From NCBI GenBank assembly GCA_014084085.1, contig NPFB01000074.1, positions 154,085-218,084 of the forward strand: DNA of 64,000 bases, in the 5' to 3' direction. Below the pieces are notes generated by a model. It saw only the letters and a program-made list of their open reading frames with translations. It made no database searches and was not told the DNA's origin. Source of the DNA: Hondaea fermentalgiana (Eukaryota; Sar; Bigyra; Thraustochytrida; Thraustochytriidae). Below, piece by piece: positions 27,788-36,442 of the stretch; the stretch's first letter is position 1, and the number at the start of each line of letters is the position of its first letter. A program made the position numbers and the translations under genes.

Positions 27788-29257
27788 TCAAAAGTCATCT
27801 TCGTCAATCACAGGTTCCGGCTCCAGCGAGAAAAACTCGAGCTGGCGCAAGTTTGGACTGCACACAAGCGGCGAAGGAACAGTCTTGATGAGAGGGCAAC
27901 CCTTGACGCGCAAAACCGAAAGCTCGAGCATCTTCTCGAGTGGGTCCAGCGATTCCACGAGCGGCAAATGCTTGAGCGTCACACTACGCATTAGAATACA
28001 ATTCTCCACACCACGTAGAGAGGCAAGTACATCCATGTACGCCAGTTGAAGCACCTTGAGAGCACGGGCGCGTGAAAGAGGCTCGAGGTTTGCAATAGGG
28101 CACAGATGAACCTGAAGATAAACGAGGTGCGAACCGAGGATCGACATCGGTAGCTCGTGCAATGAGGCCATGTATCCGAGCGAGACTCTCTGCAGACCGA
28201 GCGCTCCACACGTCTCTTCAAGAATCATATTTGTTTCTACATTGGGACAGATGCTCGCTGCAAAGGGGGCGTCCGAACCAGCATTCGCGTCAGCGTCGTC
28301 AGCGTCGAGGTGTGAAGCCCGCCTCGACTTGCTCGAGGTCTGGCTCGCATCGTGGCGGAGAAAATCTATATCCTGAAAGACCTCGGTCTGGGGCTGTCCA
28401 AGGTCGGAAAGTCCTAGCAGCGGGCACGAAGCGATCTTGATCGATGTCAGCTGAGGGAGGCAAGTGACGAGCTCGCTTGTCGCAGGAAGCGACTCAAGTC
28501 CAATAAGATGCAAGTCGCAAAGACTTGGCGCGTTGTGCAGGCCAGCTAGCGATTGAAGTCCATCCATTTGCACGAGTCTGAGCTTGCGAAGCGAGACCAT
28601 GTGCGAAGCGCCGCGTAAATTTCGCACGTGGTGGCACTCGCCAAGATAAAGTGCGCGCAAGTTTTGCAGCGGTACCAAGACCTCAAGAGTGGGTCCTAGC
28701 GTGTCACACCGAAGCAGACGGAGCTCTGAGAGTGAAGAAAAGGATGAGGACAAAGAGTCCAAACCACCGACCTGCAGCTCGCGGAGCCAAAGGCGTTCAA
28801 TGGTATGGGACTGGAGGTGCAATGCAGAGGCAAGGTCGGATATCGAACTGCGCGAATGCGAGGAGCTCAGTTGCGCTGCAACGCCTTGCAGACGAAGATG
28901 AATGCCGTCGTCTCCACCGAAGCGCTGCTGCAACCAAGACGTCGAGAAGAATGGTACTTTGGCGGCGCGGGTTTGCCCGTGGTCATGGGTCCGCGGAATC
29001 TTGAGCAAGTCTACTTCGCAATGTTTCAAGAGCTGTCGGGTGACTCGCGAGACCATCTGAAGCCTCCAGACGTCGCGATCCTCGACCATTCCTTGCCTGC
29101 TGGCCTCGACGGTCAGGCTCACGAGCGCCCCGGCGCGCACCAGAGCTCGACGTCGAGCTTCCTCCGCATTGACGCTCCGTTCGTGTGCCACCGCAACACG
29201 CGGGGTCGAGGCCTCCCTCTTGCGCATCTTGCGCGCCGCCGCCGTGGCCTGCGACAT
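27788..29257 (-). CDS. Leucine-rich-repeat protein
   Basis: The protein is 489 residues. The N-terminus is basic (MSQATAAARKMRKRE), followed by a helical part (about 30-110) that may be F-box-like or a simple adaptor; I do not recognise it. From about residue 150 there are irregular leucine-rich repeats, for example LSELRLLRCDTLGPTLEVLV, LQNLRALYLGECHHV, SLRKLRLVQMDGLQSLAGL and LKVLQLAYMDVLASLRGV. A polar loop rich in Asp, Ala and Ser interrupts them at about residues 300-335. It ends with an acidic tail (VIDEDDF). Repeats of this kind with cysteine and 'C-P-L' steps are common in substrate-binding subunits. Unlike the LRR gene at the left edge, it has no introns. It is divergent from UBA1. 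Confidence 0.85.
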   Translation of the reverse strand: MSQATAAARKMRKREASTPRVAVAHERSVNAEEARRRALVRAGALVSLTVEASRQGMVEDRDVWRLQMVSRVTRQLLKHCEVDLLKIPRTHDHGQTRAAKVPFFSTSWLQQRFGGDDGIHLRLQGVAAQLSSSHSRSSISDLASALHLQSHTIERLWLRELQVGGLDSLSSSFSSLSELRLLRCDTLGPTLEVLVPLQNLRALYLGECHHVRNLRGASHMVSLRKLRLVQMDGLQSLAGLHNAPSLCDLHLIGLESLPATSELVTCLPQLTSIKIASCPLLGLSDLGQPQTEVFQDIDFLRHDASQTSSKSRRASHLDADDADANAGSDAPFAASICPNVETNMILEETCGALGLQRVSLGYMASLHELPMSILGSHLVYLQVHLCPIANLEPLSRARALKVLQLAYMDVLASLRGVENCILMRSVTLKHLPLVESLDPLEKMLELSVLRVKGCPLIKTVPSPLVCSPNLRQLEFFSLEPEPVIDEDDF

Positions 29258-29833
29258 GCCGTCACCGCCGCCGACGGCAGCCCTCTTTGGGCGTGCGTAC
29301 GTGCGTGCGTGCGTGCGCGCGCGCGCGCGGACGGGCGGCCAAGGTCCAAACGTACTCTGCGCGGCCCTCGCAGGCCAAAAAGTCTCGTCGACTAGCCTGA
29401 TCTAGCCACGTCCTAGTGTGTAGTGTGTTGATGGTGGTGCAGCATTTGGGCGCGATTGATCTGCGACCATTCTGTTTCTGGTGGACATCGGCATCGAGAT
29501 GGTGAGGCTCGAGCTTGGAAATCCAGATCAAAATGAAGTTCAAGGTACGGAGATGGGAACCTGTTCCAGCTGTGCACGCCTTTTACACAATGAAACGCAA
29601 GGCGCGCCTGGATCATGCGTGCTCCGTAAATGACTTTCTTCCGCGCCAAGCAATCACTTTCTCGTGGCGCCAACATCCCGAGCCTCGCGCAAAAAAAAAG
29701 TCTATGGTCCTTCCCGTGGCAAGTGGCATGAATGACTCCGAGGCGGGAAGTGCTGATCTCTAACTCCGCCACCGGTTCTCCTGAAAATGCTCTGCTTTCC
29801 TTCTCCTTTTTCTTTTCTTTTCTCCGCGAGTGA
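29258..29833. promoter_or_regulatory. Divergent promoter region, LRR gene / UBA1
   Basis: These 576 bases lie between two divergent starts. Near the LRR side there is a GTGC/GC alternating microsatellite (29291-29331) that could take up left-handed DNA. No recognised core promoter element was found. Small ORFs on both strands look non-coding. Confidence 0.45.
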
Positions 29834-32800
29834 TTGATCGCGATGATCCGTCAAACAAATCCAAACGGTGATCGCGAGAGAGAAGCGCAACCGCGCGAGC
29901 GAGACGGGAGCGGCGCAACGGCAGCGCGGCGCGGCGCAGGAGCAGGGCGAGCGCGCGCGGCGCAGAGTCTGCGAGCGCCGGCAGCGGCGAAGACTCGCGG
30001 TCGCGGGGGAAGAAGCGCGGCGGCCCCCCTCGGAGGAGGCGGCCGCGGGATCCGCACGATCGCGAAGGTGGCGGCACCGGGCGAAGGCTCCCGCGTGGAG
30101 CCAGGCGACGAGCCGGACGCGAAGCGACGCAAGGTCGACGCAGACGAGGCCAGCATGGACGCCTCCAAGGCGGCCCCGGCCCCCGAACCGCCCGCGACGA
30201 CCTCGTCGTCCGGAACAACGGCGGGGGCCGGAGCCGGGTCAACGGCCCAGGGCAACGCCGACGAGGCTGACGGCATTGACGAAAGCCTCTACTCGCGGCA
30301 GCTCTACGTCATGGGTCACGAGGCGCAAAAGCGCATGGGCGGGTCCACAGTCCTCGTCGTCGGTATGAACGGCCTAGGTATTGAAATTGCCAAGAACGTG
30401 ACCCTCGCGGGTGTCAAGAAGATCGTGGTGCACGACGACGCCGAGGCCAAGGTTGCGGACCTGGGAAGCCAATTCTACCTCACGCCCGAGGACGTGGGCA
30501 AGCCCCGCAGCGAGCCCAGCGCGCGTCGTCTGGCCGAACTCAACGAGTACGTCCGGGTCGAAGCGCACTCCGGGGAGCTTTTGAACAAGGACTTTATCAA
30601 GCAGTTCACCGTCATCGTTGTGGCCGATGCTCTGCAGGATACCAAACTTGCCCTGAACGACATGTGCCGCGAGACAGGTGTATGCTTTATCTCGTGCGCA
30701 ATTAACGGACTCTTCGCGAACGCCTTTTGCGACTTTGGCGAAAAGTTTGTCGTCTCGGACACTAACGGCGAGCAGCCGATCTCTTGCATGATCTCTACCA
30801 TCATCCAGGGCAACCCTGCGGTGGTCACCGTCCACGATGAGGCACGCCACGGCCTCGAGGACGGCACGCTCGTGCGGTTCTCTGAGATCAAGGGCATGGA
30901 AGAGCTCAACGACCACGAACCGGTGCCCATTACGTCCAAGGGCCCGTACACCTTTGAGATCCCAGTGGACACGACCAAGCTCACCCCGTTTGAGAACGGC
31001 GGGTACGTTCATGAGGTCAAACAGCCCAAGGAAATCTCATTCAAGCCAATGCGTGAGGCTCTTGTCCGGCCTGGTGAGTTCTTGCTCACCGATTTTGCCA
31101 AGCTCGGCCGCAGCGAACTCCTTCACTTTGCCTTTCAAGGTCTCGACAAGTTCCGCGTCGCTCACGACGGCGCCTATCCCGAGCCAGGCAACGCGGAACA
31201 GTGCGAAGAGGTTGTCGACCACGTCAAGGCTCTCGTCGCCGCGGCCACAGAGGCCAAGGGCAGCGACGCGGATGTCCTCTCGCTCGAGGACGAAGACTTT
31301 GACGAGAATGCGCGCGGCATCGTTGTCGCCCTCGCCTCGGGAGCCTGCGCTGAGCTCTCGCCCATGGCTGCCTTTCTGGGCGGTGTCGTGGGCCAGGAGG
31401 TGCTCAAGGCCTGCTCGGGCAAGTTCTCCCCCTTGAACCAGTGGCTCTACTTTGACGCCGTCGAATGCTTGCCGGACGCGGCGTCTGCACCGGCGCCTGA
31501 GGACGTGCGTCCGCTCAACTCGCGCTACGACGGCGAAATTGCCGTCTTTGGCCGTCCTTTCGTGGACAAGCTGCGCAAGATGCGCATGTTTCTCGTGGGC
31601 GCAGGCGCCATCGGATGTGAGATGCTCAAGAACTGGGCGCTTATGGGCGTCGCCACGGATGCGGCCAACGGCGGCGCCATTTACATCACCGACATGGACA
31701 AGATCGAACGGTCAAACCTGAACCGCCAGTTCCTCTTTCGGACCAAAGATGTGGGTTCGAGCAAGTCGACCGCAGCTGCCGGGGCCGCCAAACTCATCAA
31801 CGACGAGATGTCCATCAAGGCCTTTGAGGAGCGCGTCGGTACCGAGACTGAGAACGTCTTCGGCGACGACTTCTTTGCCAGCCTCGACGCCGTCTGCACG
31901 GCGCTCGACAACGTGGACGCCCGCCTTTACGTGGACCAGCGGTGCTTGAACTACTGCAAGCCGATGCTCGAGTCCGGGACCCTCGGAACCAAGGGTAACA
32001 CGCAGGTGGTCGTCCCGCACCTGACGGAGAACTACGGCGCGACGCGCGACCCGCCCGAGAAGTCAGTGCCCGTGTGCACACTCAAGAACTTTCCTTACAA
32101 GATCGACCACACCATCCAGTACGCTCGTGACTGGTTTGAGGGCGCCTTTGCGCAGCTTCCGCGCAACGCCAACCAGTACATTGCGGACCCGGATTTTGTT
32201 CCTCGTCTCGACGCGCAAGAGAACACCAAGGTGCAGACGCTCGAGGGCCTCAAGTCCTCGCTGCTCACGAGCCGTCCCTCAAGTTTTGAGGACTGCATTA
32301 CGTGGGCCCGCGAGCAGTTTGAGGAGAACTACGCCAACCAGATCAAGCAGCTGTTGCACTCGTTCCCGCCGGGCATGATTACTTCCACGGGCACACCTTT
32401 TTGGTCTGGAACCAAGCGCGAGCCCCAGCCTCTGGAGTTCAGCGTCGACGACCCGACGCACATGGCTTTCATCATTGCCGCTGCCAACCTTCGCGCCCAG
32501 GTCTACGGCCTGCCCGAGTGCAAGGACGAGTCTGTCTTTCGCGCTCACTTGCCCAAGGTCCTCGTGCCGCCTTTCAGGCCCAAGAGTATCAAGATTGCTG
32601 CCAATGATCGTGAGCTAAAGGAGCAAGAAGAGTCTAACAAGGACATGGTCGACGTGTCTACGGCTGCGGAGAGCATTGTTGCGACGCTGCCCAAGCCCGC
32701 CGACCTTGCCGACGTCAAGCTCAATGAGATCGAGTTTGACAAGGACAACGAGGAGAACTGGCACATGGACTTTATCACTGCCGCCTCCAACTTGCGCGCG

Positions 32801-33358
32801 CGCAACTACTCGATTGGCGAGGCTGGCAAGTACGAGACCAAGAAGATTGCCGGTTCCATCATTCCTGCCATCGCGACCACCACGGCTCTCGTGACCGGTC
32901 TCGTGTGCATCGAACTTTACAAGGTCGTTGGAGGCAAGAACAAGGTGGAGAGCTACAAGAATGGGTTTACGAACCTTGCGCTGCCCTTTTTCGCCTTTTC
33001 CGAGCCCATCGAGGTGAAAAAGACGGTGGCTGGCTCCCTCAAGTGGTCCATTTGGGACAAGATTGAGATTGACGGCTCGGAGAAGCCGCTCACGCTTGCC
33101 GACTTTTTGCGTTTTTTCCAGGAAAAGTACAACGTCGAGGTCAACATGCTCTCGTATGCGGTTTCGATCCTGCACTCGTTCTTTTCCAACGCTGAGAAGC
33201 GGGCTGAGCGCATGAAGATGACCATGCCGGAGCTCGTCGAGTCCGTCACGCAAAAGCCCATCGACCCCAACCAAAAGTACCTTCAGTTCGAGGTCATTTG
33301 CGTTGACGAGAATGACAACGACGTGGACTTTCCCCCCGTCTCCTACAGATTGCGTTAG
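29834..33358 (+). CDS. UBA1: Ubiquitin-activating enzyme E1
   Basis: The frame gives up to 1174 residues; starting at the Met at 30155 gives 1067, close to the usual length. E1 adenylates the ubiquitin C-terminus with ATP and passes it as a thioester to E2 enzymes, at the top of the ubiquitin pathway in cytosol and nucleus. The inactive adenylation half begins ESLYSRQLYVMGHEAQKRMG. The active half contains MFLVGAGAIGCEMLKNWALMG (ATP loop) and IYITDMDKIERSNLNRQFLF. The catalytic Cys is in KSVPVCTLKNFPYKIDHTIQ (TGC at 32075-32077, residue 641 of the short form). The ubiquitin-fold domain closes the protein (IDPNQKYLQFEVIC). A KRRKV nuclear-type signal lies just upstream of the Met at 30155, so a longer nuclear form starting earlier is plausible. 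The first 100 residues of the long form are Arg/Ala/Gly-rich and doubtful. A TAGGCCTA octamer overlaps the stop codon. Confidence 0.97.
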   Translation: MIAMIRQTNPNGDREREAQPRERDGSGATAARRGAGAGRARAAQSLRAPAAAKTRGRGGRSAAAPLGGGGRGIRTIAKVAAPGEGSRVEPGDEPDAKRRKVDADEASMDASKAAPAPEPPATTSSSGTTAGAGAGSTAQGNADEADGIDESLYSRQLYVMGHEAQKRMGGSTVLVVGMNGLGIEIAKNVTLAGVKKIVVHDDAEAKVADLGSQFYLTPEDVGKPRSEPSARRLAELNEYVRVEAHSGELLNKDFIKQFTVIVVADALQDTKLALNDMCRETGVCFISCAINGLFANAFCDFGEKFVVSDTNGEQPISCMISTIIQGNPAVVTVHDEARHGLEDGTLVRFSEIKGMEELNDHEPVPITSKGPYTFEIPVDTTKLTPFENGGYVHEVKQPKEISFKPMREALVRPGEFLLTDFAKLGRSELLHFAFQGLDKFRVAHDGAYPEPGNAEQCEEVVDHVKALVAAATEAKGSDADVLSLEDEDFDENARGIVVALASGACAELSPMAAFLGGVVGQEVLKACSGKFSPLNQWLYFDAVECLPDAASAPAPEDVRPLNSRYDGEIAVFGRPFVDKLRKMRMFLVGAGAIGCEMLKNWALMGVATDAANGGAIYITDMDKIERSNLNRQFLFRTKDVGSSKSTAAAGAAKLINDEMSIKAFEERVGTETENVFGDDFFASLDAVCTALDNVDARLYVDQRCLNYCKPMLESGTLGTKGNTQVVVPHLTENYGATRDPPEKSVPVCTLKNFPYKIDHTIQYARDWFEGAFAQLPRNANQYIADPDFVPRLDAQENTKVQTLEGLKSSLLTSRPSSFEDCITWAREQFEENYANQIKQLLHSFPPGMITSTGTPFWSGTKREPQPLEFSVDDPTHMAFIIAAANLRAQVYGLPECKDESVFRAHLPKVLVPPFRPKSIKIAANDRELKEQEESNKDMVDVSTAAESIVATLPKPADLADVKLNEIEFDKDNEENWHMDFITAASNLRARNYSIGEAGKYETKKIAGSIIPAIATTTALVTGLVCIELYKVVGGKNKVESYKNGFTNLALPFFAFSEPIEVKKTVAGSLKWSIWDKIEIDGSEKPLTLADFLRFFQEKYNVEVNMLSYAVSILHSFFSNAEKRAERMKMTMPELVESVTQKPIDPNQKYLQFEVICVDENDNDVDFPPVSYRLR

Positions 33359-33917
33359 GCCTAGCTATACCGTATAACCAAATGAACCTTCGCTCCTTTG
33401 ATTGACTAACAAAAAAGTTTACACCTGCTTGACGAGCCGGGCTGCCGCCTGGCCTGGGCAAAGAGGAGACGGTGTCCGTCCGTCCCGGAGGCGCGTGCCC
33501 GCACTCCGCTTCAGCAGTCCACCCCTCGCTCGCCTTGATCGCTGCACTGCCGTCGGCTACAGCTAGCTAGCCACCATTGCCAGGTGCGGCTCAGCTGCAA
33601 CACCAGCAGCAGCAGCAGCGGCAGGCGGCCTCTCGGGGAGCGAATCAGCGAGCAAGCGAGCACGCGCGCACGGACGCACGCAAGTGAAAGCAAGCAAGCA
33701 AGCCGGCCGGCTGCGTGGGCGGGTGGGCCGGCGGGCCGCGGGACGCCAGCCAAAGCCAGCTGCAGCTTCCATGAGCTGCTTCTTTTCAGGCTGCGGTGGC
33801 GGCTGGCTGGGCCAACTCCAGTCGTCGTCTCTGGCGTTCAACTTGCCTGGTTGATTGGACTCGACCGATCAACCAATCAACCAACCAACCAACTGACCAC
33901 AAGGCAAGCAATCTATA

Positions 33918-33947
33918 CTCGAACTCGAACTCGAACTCGAACTCGAA
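33918..33947. repeat. CTCGAA hexamer tandem repeat, five copies
   Basis: Five perfect CTCGAA units followed by a variant CTTGAA. It lies in non-coding DNA between UBA1 and the vWA gene. Confidence 0.95.
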
Positions 33948-34350
33948 CTTGAATTGGCAAAAGGTCGAAAACTCGAGCCGACAGGCTCGCGCAGCGCGTG
34001 CAAGTTTAATATAAAACCGGACACAGTAGCAGTTCAATATATCGATTTTGTACAAGCGCTCCGCGTCCGGTGTCAGGATACCCCTGCCGCACTTGCCGCC
34101 CACTTTTTATACTACCTTCTCCCGCACAAGATTATAACATGTAAAATCAAACCACCAGTGGTAGGCAAGCAGAGTAAAAAAGAGCAGCACGCAGCGCATG
34201 CGTGCACACCACACTCTCGCACACCCTTCTGCGCATTGCGGCCGCCGCCACTCACGCGCTGCGGTTCGTTTGCGGCACTTTGCGGCCGCCGAAGCGCATT
34301 TGCTGGCGCCCGCGCGAAGTGCGGCAAGCTGCGAAAGGCCGACTTGCGAG

Positions 34351-34388
34351 CCAAGCAAGCAAGCAAGCGAGCAAGCAAGCGAGAAAGC
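34351..34388. repeat. AAGC/GAGC tetramer repeat
   Basis: A run of CAAG tetramers with two GAGC variants (CAAGCAAGCAAGCGAGCAAG pattern). It lies in GC-rich non-coding DNA. Confidence 0.85.
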
Positions 34389-34960
34389 ACTCAACGCGCG
34401 GCAGAGCGGCCACGTCTTCCGCGAGCGGGCAGAGCACAACAACGTGGCGGAGAGCGGCGGCGAGGCGGGGCGCCCGAGGGAGAGAAAGCAAACGCGAAGC
34501 GCGCGCGCGTGGAGCCCGCGGAGGCCTGCAGGCGCGCCGCCGGGAGGCCTGGACGCAAGCGAACATCCAGCACTGGGCTGTGCTGTGCTACGGCACGTGC
34601 ACGAGTCGAGCCAAGGCGAGCCGAGGGGAACGAGAGGCCGTGGTGTCGCGTGTCGCGCGCGCGAGGGTGCACGAGGGCCGGGCGAGGCGCTCGTCAGCCA
34701 ACGCCGCTGTAAGCCTTCCCGCGCACGGGCAAGCAGGCAGGCAGGTCGGCAACGCGACGACGGCGGGAGCGTTTTGAAGCTCGTGGCGCGTGCTGCAAGT
34801 ACCGTCCGGGCTCCTCCGTGTCCAAGCCCAAGAAGGCAGCCAGCTAAAGCTCGTGGACCAGCTTGGCCAGCGGCACGCGAAGAAAACCCCAAGCGCGTCT
34901 TTGCAGGGTTTGAACAGACATTGCCGCGTGTTGTGCGCGCGCCCTTGAGCGAAGGAAACA

Positions 34961-36088
34961 ATGGCTGAAGAAGGCGGCCTCACGGCGCCCATCACAGACG
35001 CCCCGCCCCCCGGAGTCTATTCTTCTGGATTGACTGTGGCAGGCATCTCTGCCACCAAAGTCGTTCTTGGCTTGGTCGCGGTGGCCGTCATCGGCACGGC
35101 CACTGGTGTTGTGCTTACGACTCGCTCAGGCGCAACGGTTGTCTCCTCAGAAGACGAGATCTCGACAGTCGTCTCGACACCAGGACCCACTGCAAGCCCA
35201 TCGTTCGATAATTTTTCCTTTGAACCCACACCCTGGGCGCCCACGCCAGAACCAACCGCGCCAACCTTGGCGCCAGTGCCAACAATGGCACCAGTCCCTG
35301 TGCCAACATTGGCACCAACACCAGAGCCCACCCAAGAGCCAACACCAGAGCCCACCCAAGAGCCAACCCAAGAGCCAACGCAAGAGCCAACGCCGGAGCC
35401 GACGCCGCGACCGACCGTAAACACAACGACTGTCGAAGTCATTGAGTCCTGTACCCAAGATGTCATGATGTACATTGATGTATCGAATTCCATCAGCAGT
35501 GGAGAAGAAGAAAATGAGCGTGCATTTGCAATCGAGATGGTTACACAGCTCTTCAACAATAGCGAGACTTCGGAATCCGTGCGTGTAGGCATCAAGTTCT
35601 ACCAAAAAATATTCCTCACTCGTCGCATCAACCTTAACAATGACGATGCCGCCGACGAAGAGAAAATCATCGATTTTCTCGAGGACGATTTCAACACAAA
35701 TGGGTACACCTTTACGTGGAAAGTATTCGAGGACGCCCTTGATATCTTGCAAAATCCACCTGACAAGACACACTTCAACAGATCGACTGGTGAAGGATTT
35801 AGCATTATAGTGCTCTCAGACGGCAATCCACAGAGGAAAAATTCCGATATTGAAACGGCGAGAGAAGACACCGTCAAAGCGCGCGACGAAGTTTTTGACG
35901 CCTTCCCAAAGGTGAAAGTCTATTGCTTTGCTCCAAAACAGCTCGATGACGATGCGACCGCCTTTTACATGGACCTATGTGATGGTTATTGGTCTCGTGG
36001 CGGCGACTCGTACTGGGAAACAGCTGCTGAAGCGGCTGTTTCTGTCACATCCAAGGTTTGCACGAAAACGACAATTGTCACCACCTAG
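34961..36088 (+). CDS. Membrane-anchored von Willebrand factor A-domain protein
   Basis: The protein is 375 residues. A short cytoplasmic N-terminus is followed by one membrane helix at about 32-52 (VVLGLVAVAVIGTATGVVLT) with no cleavable signal, which predicts a type II surface or endomembrane protein. Next is a Pro/Thr-rich stalk (about 72-150) with TAPTLAPVPTMAP and then a tandem array of EPTQEPTPEPT, probably O-glycosylated. The vWA domain (about 160-370) begins QDVMMYIDVSNSIS, a D-x-S-x-S metal-ion adhesion site. It goes on with VRVGIKFYQK, FEDALDILQNPP, FSIIVLSDGNPQRKNS (second metal-site Asp) and VKVYCFAP. The domain should bind a ligand through a divalent ion; two Cys near the ends could close it with a disulfide. 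The role may be adhesion or matrix binding. The ligand is unknown. Confidence 0.88.
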   Translation: MAEEGGLTAPITDAPPPGVYSSGLTVAGISATKVVLGLVAVAVIGTATGVVLTTRSGATVVSSEDEISTVVSTPGPTASPSFDNFSFEPTPWAPTPEPTAPTLAPVPTMAPVPVPTLAPTPEPTQEPTPEPTQEPTQEPTQEPTPEPTPRPTVNTTTVEVIESCTQDVMMYIDVSNSISSGEEENERAFAIEMVTQLFNNSETSESVRVGIKFYQKIFLTRRINLNNDDAADEEKIIDFLEDDFNTNGYTFTWKVFEDALDILQNPPDKTHFNRSTGEGFSIIVLSDGNPQRKNSDIETAREDTVKARDEVFDAFPKVKVYCFAPKQLDDDATAFYMDLCDGYWSRGGDSYWETAAEAAVSVTSKVCTKTTIVTT

Positions 36089-36442
36089 CTAACACCACAG
36101 GGCAGCAGCTGAGAAGCATCATGCTTATCTACCATCTTGCCTCTTCTGGCTTTGTAGACTCTTGATTATATCTTCCTTTCTCTTTGTTTTTGAGATTCCC
36201 GCTTCTCGCTGTCTTTATCGCCAGACGACCTATTTTCAGTCAGGGCCTGACACGAGGAAGAAAGAAAATAAAGAACGGGCACGCCATTTGATCGCCCAAG
36301 ACACGCCGCGAGACGACTCACTCAAGGCTGAAGCCCTAGGCCTCCTCAGGTTTGCATTAGAAAAAAGTGACTATGGGTGTTGACTCGGGGACTCAGACTC
36401 GGACCGCCATAAGAAAAACGGTCAAACTAGGCCTAGCGAACA
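36089..36442. other. Intergenic region with two TAGGCCT motifs
   Basis: The 354 bases between two plus-strand genes include TAGGCCT at 36337-36343 and a perfect TAGGCCTA at 36428-36435, only 7 bp before the next start codon. No gene is seen. Confidence 0.5.

Larger units (their letters stand above)
33359..34960. other. 1.6-kb intergenic region with simple repeats, no supported gene
   Basis: It contains five CTCGAA hexamers (33918-33947), CAAC/CAAT repeats (about 33868-33892), and AAGC tetramers (33685-33706 and 34351-34388). The GC-rich part (34200-34960) yields 250-280-codon frames on both strands, all Ala/Arg/Gly/Ser-rich and mutually exclusive; none resembles a protein family. A lower-GC island lies at about 34000-34190. 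The 3' part presumably holds the promoter of the vWA gene. Confidence 0.5.

Noticed and set aside
34107..34968. Opposing ORFs of 284 and 256 codons
   Set aside because: They are antiparallel, mutually exclusive and dominated by Ala, Arg, Gly and Ser; judged non-coding.
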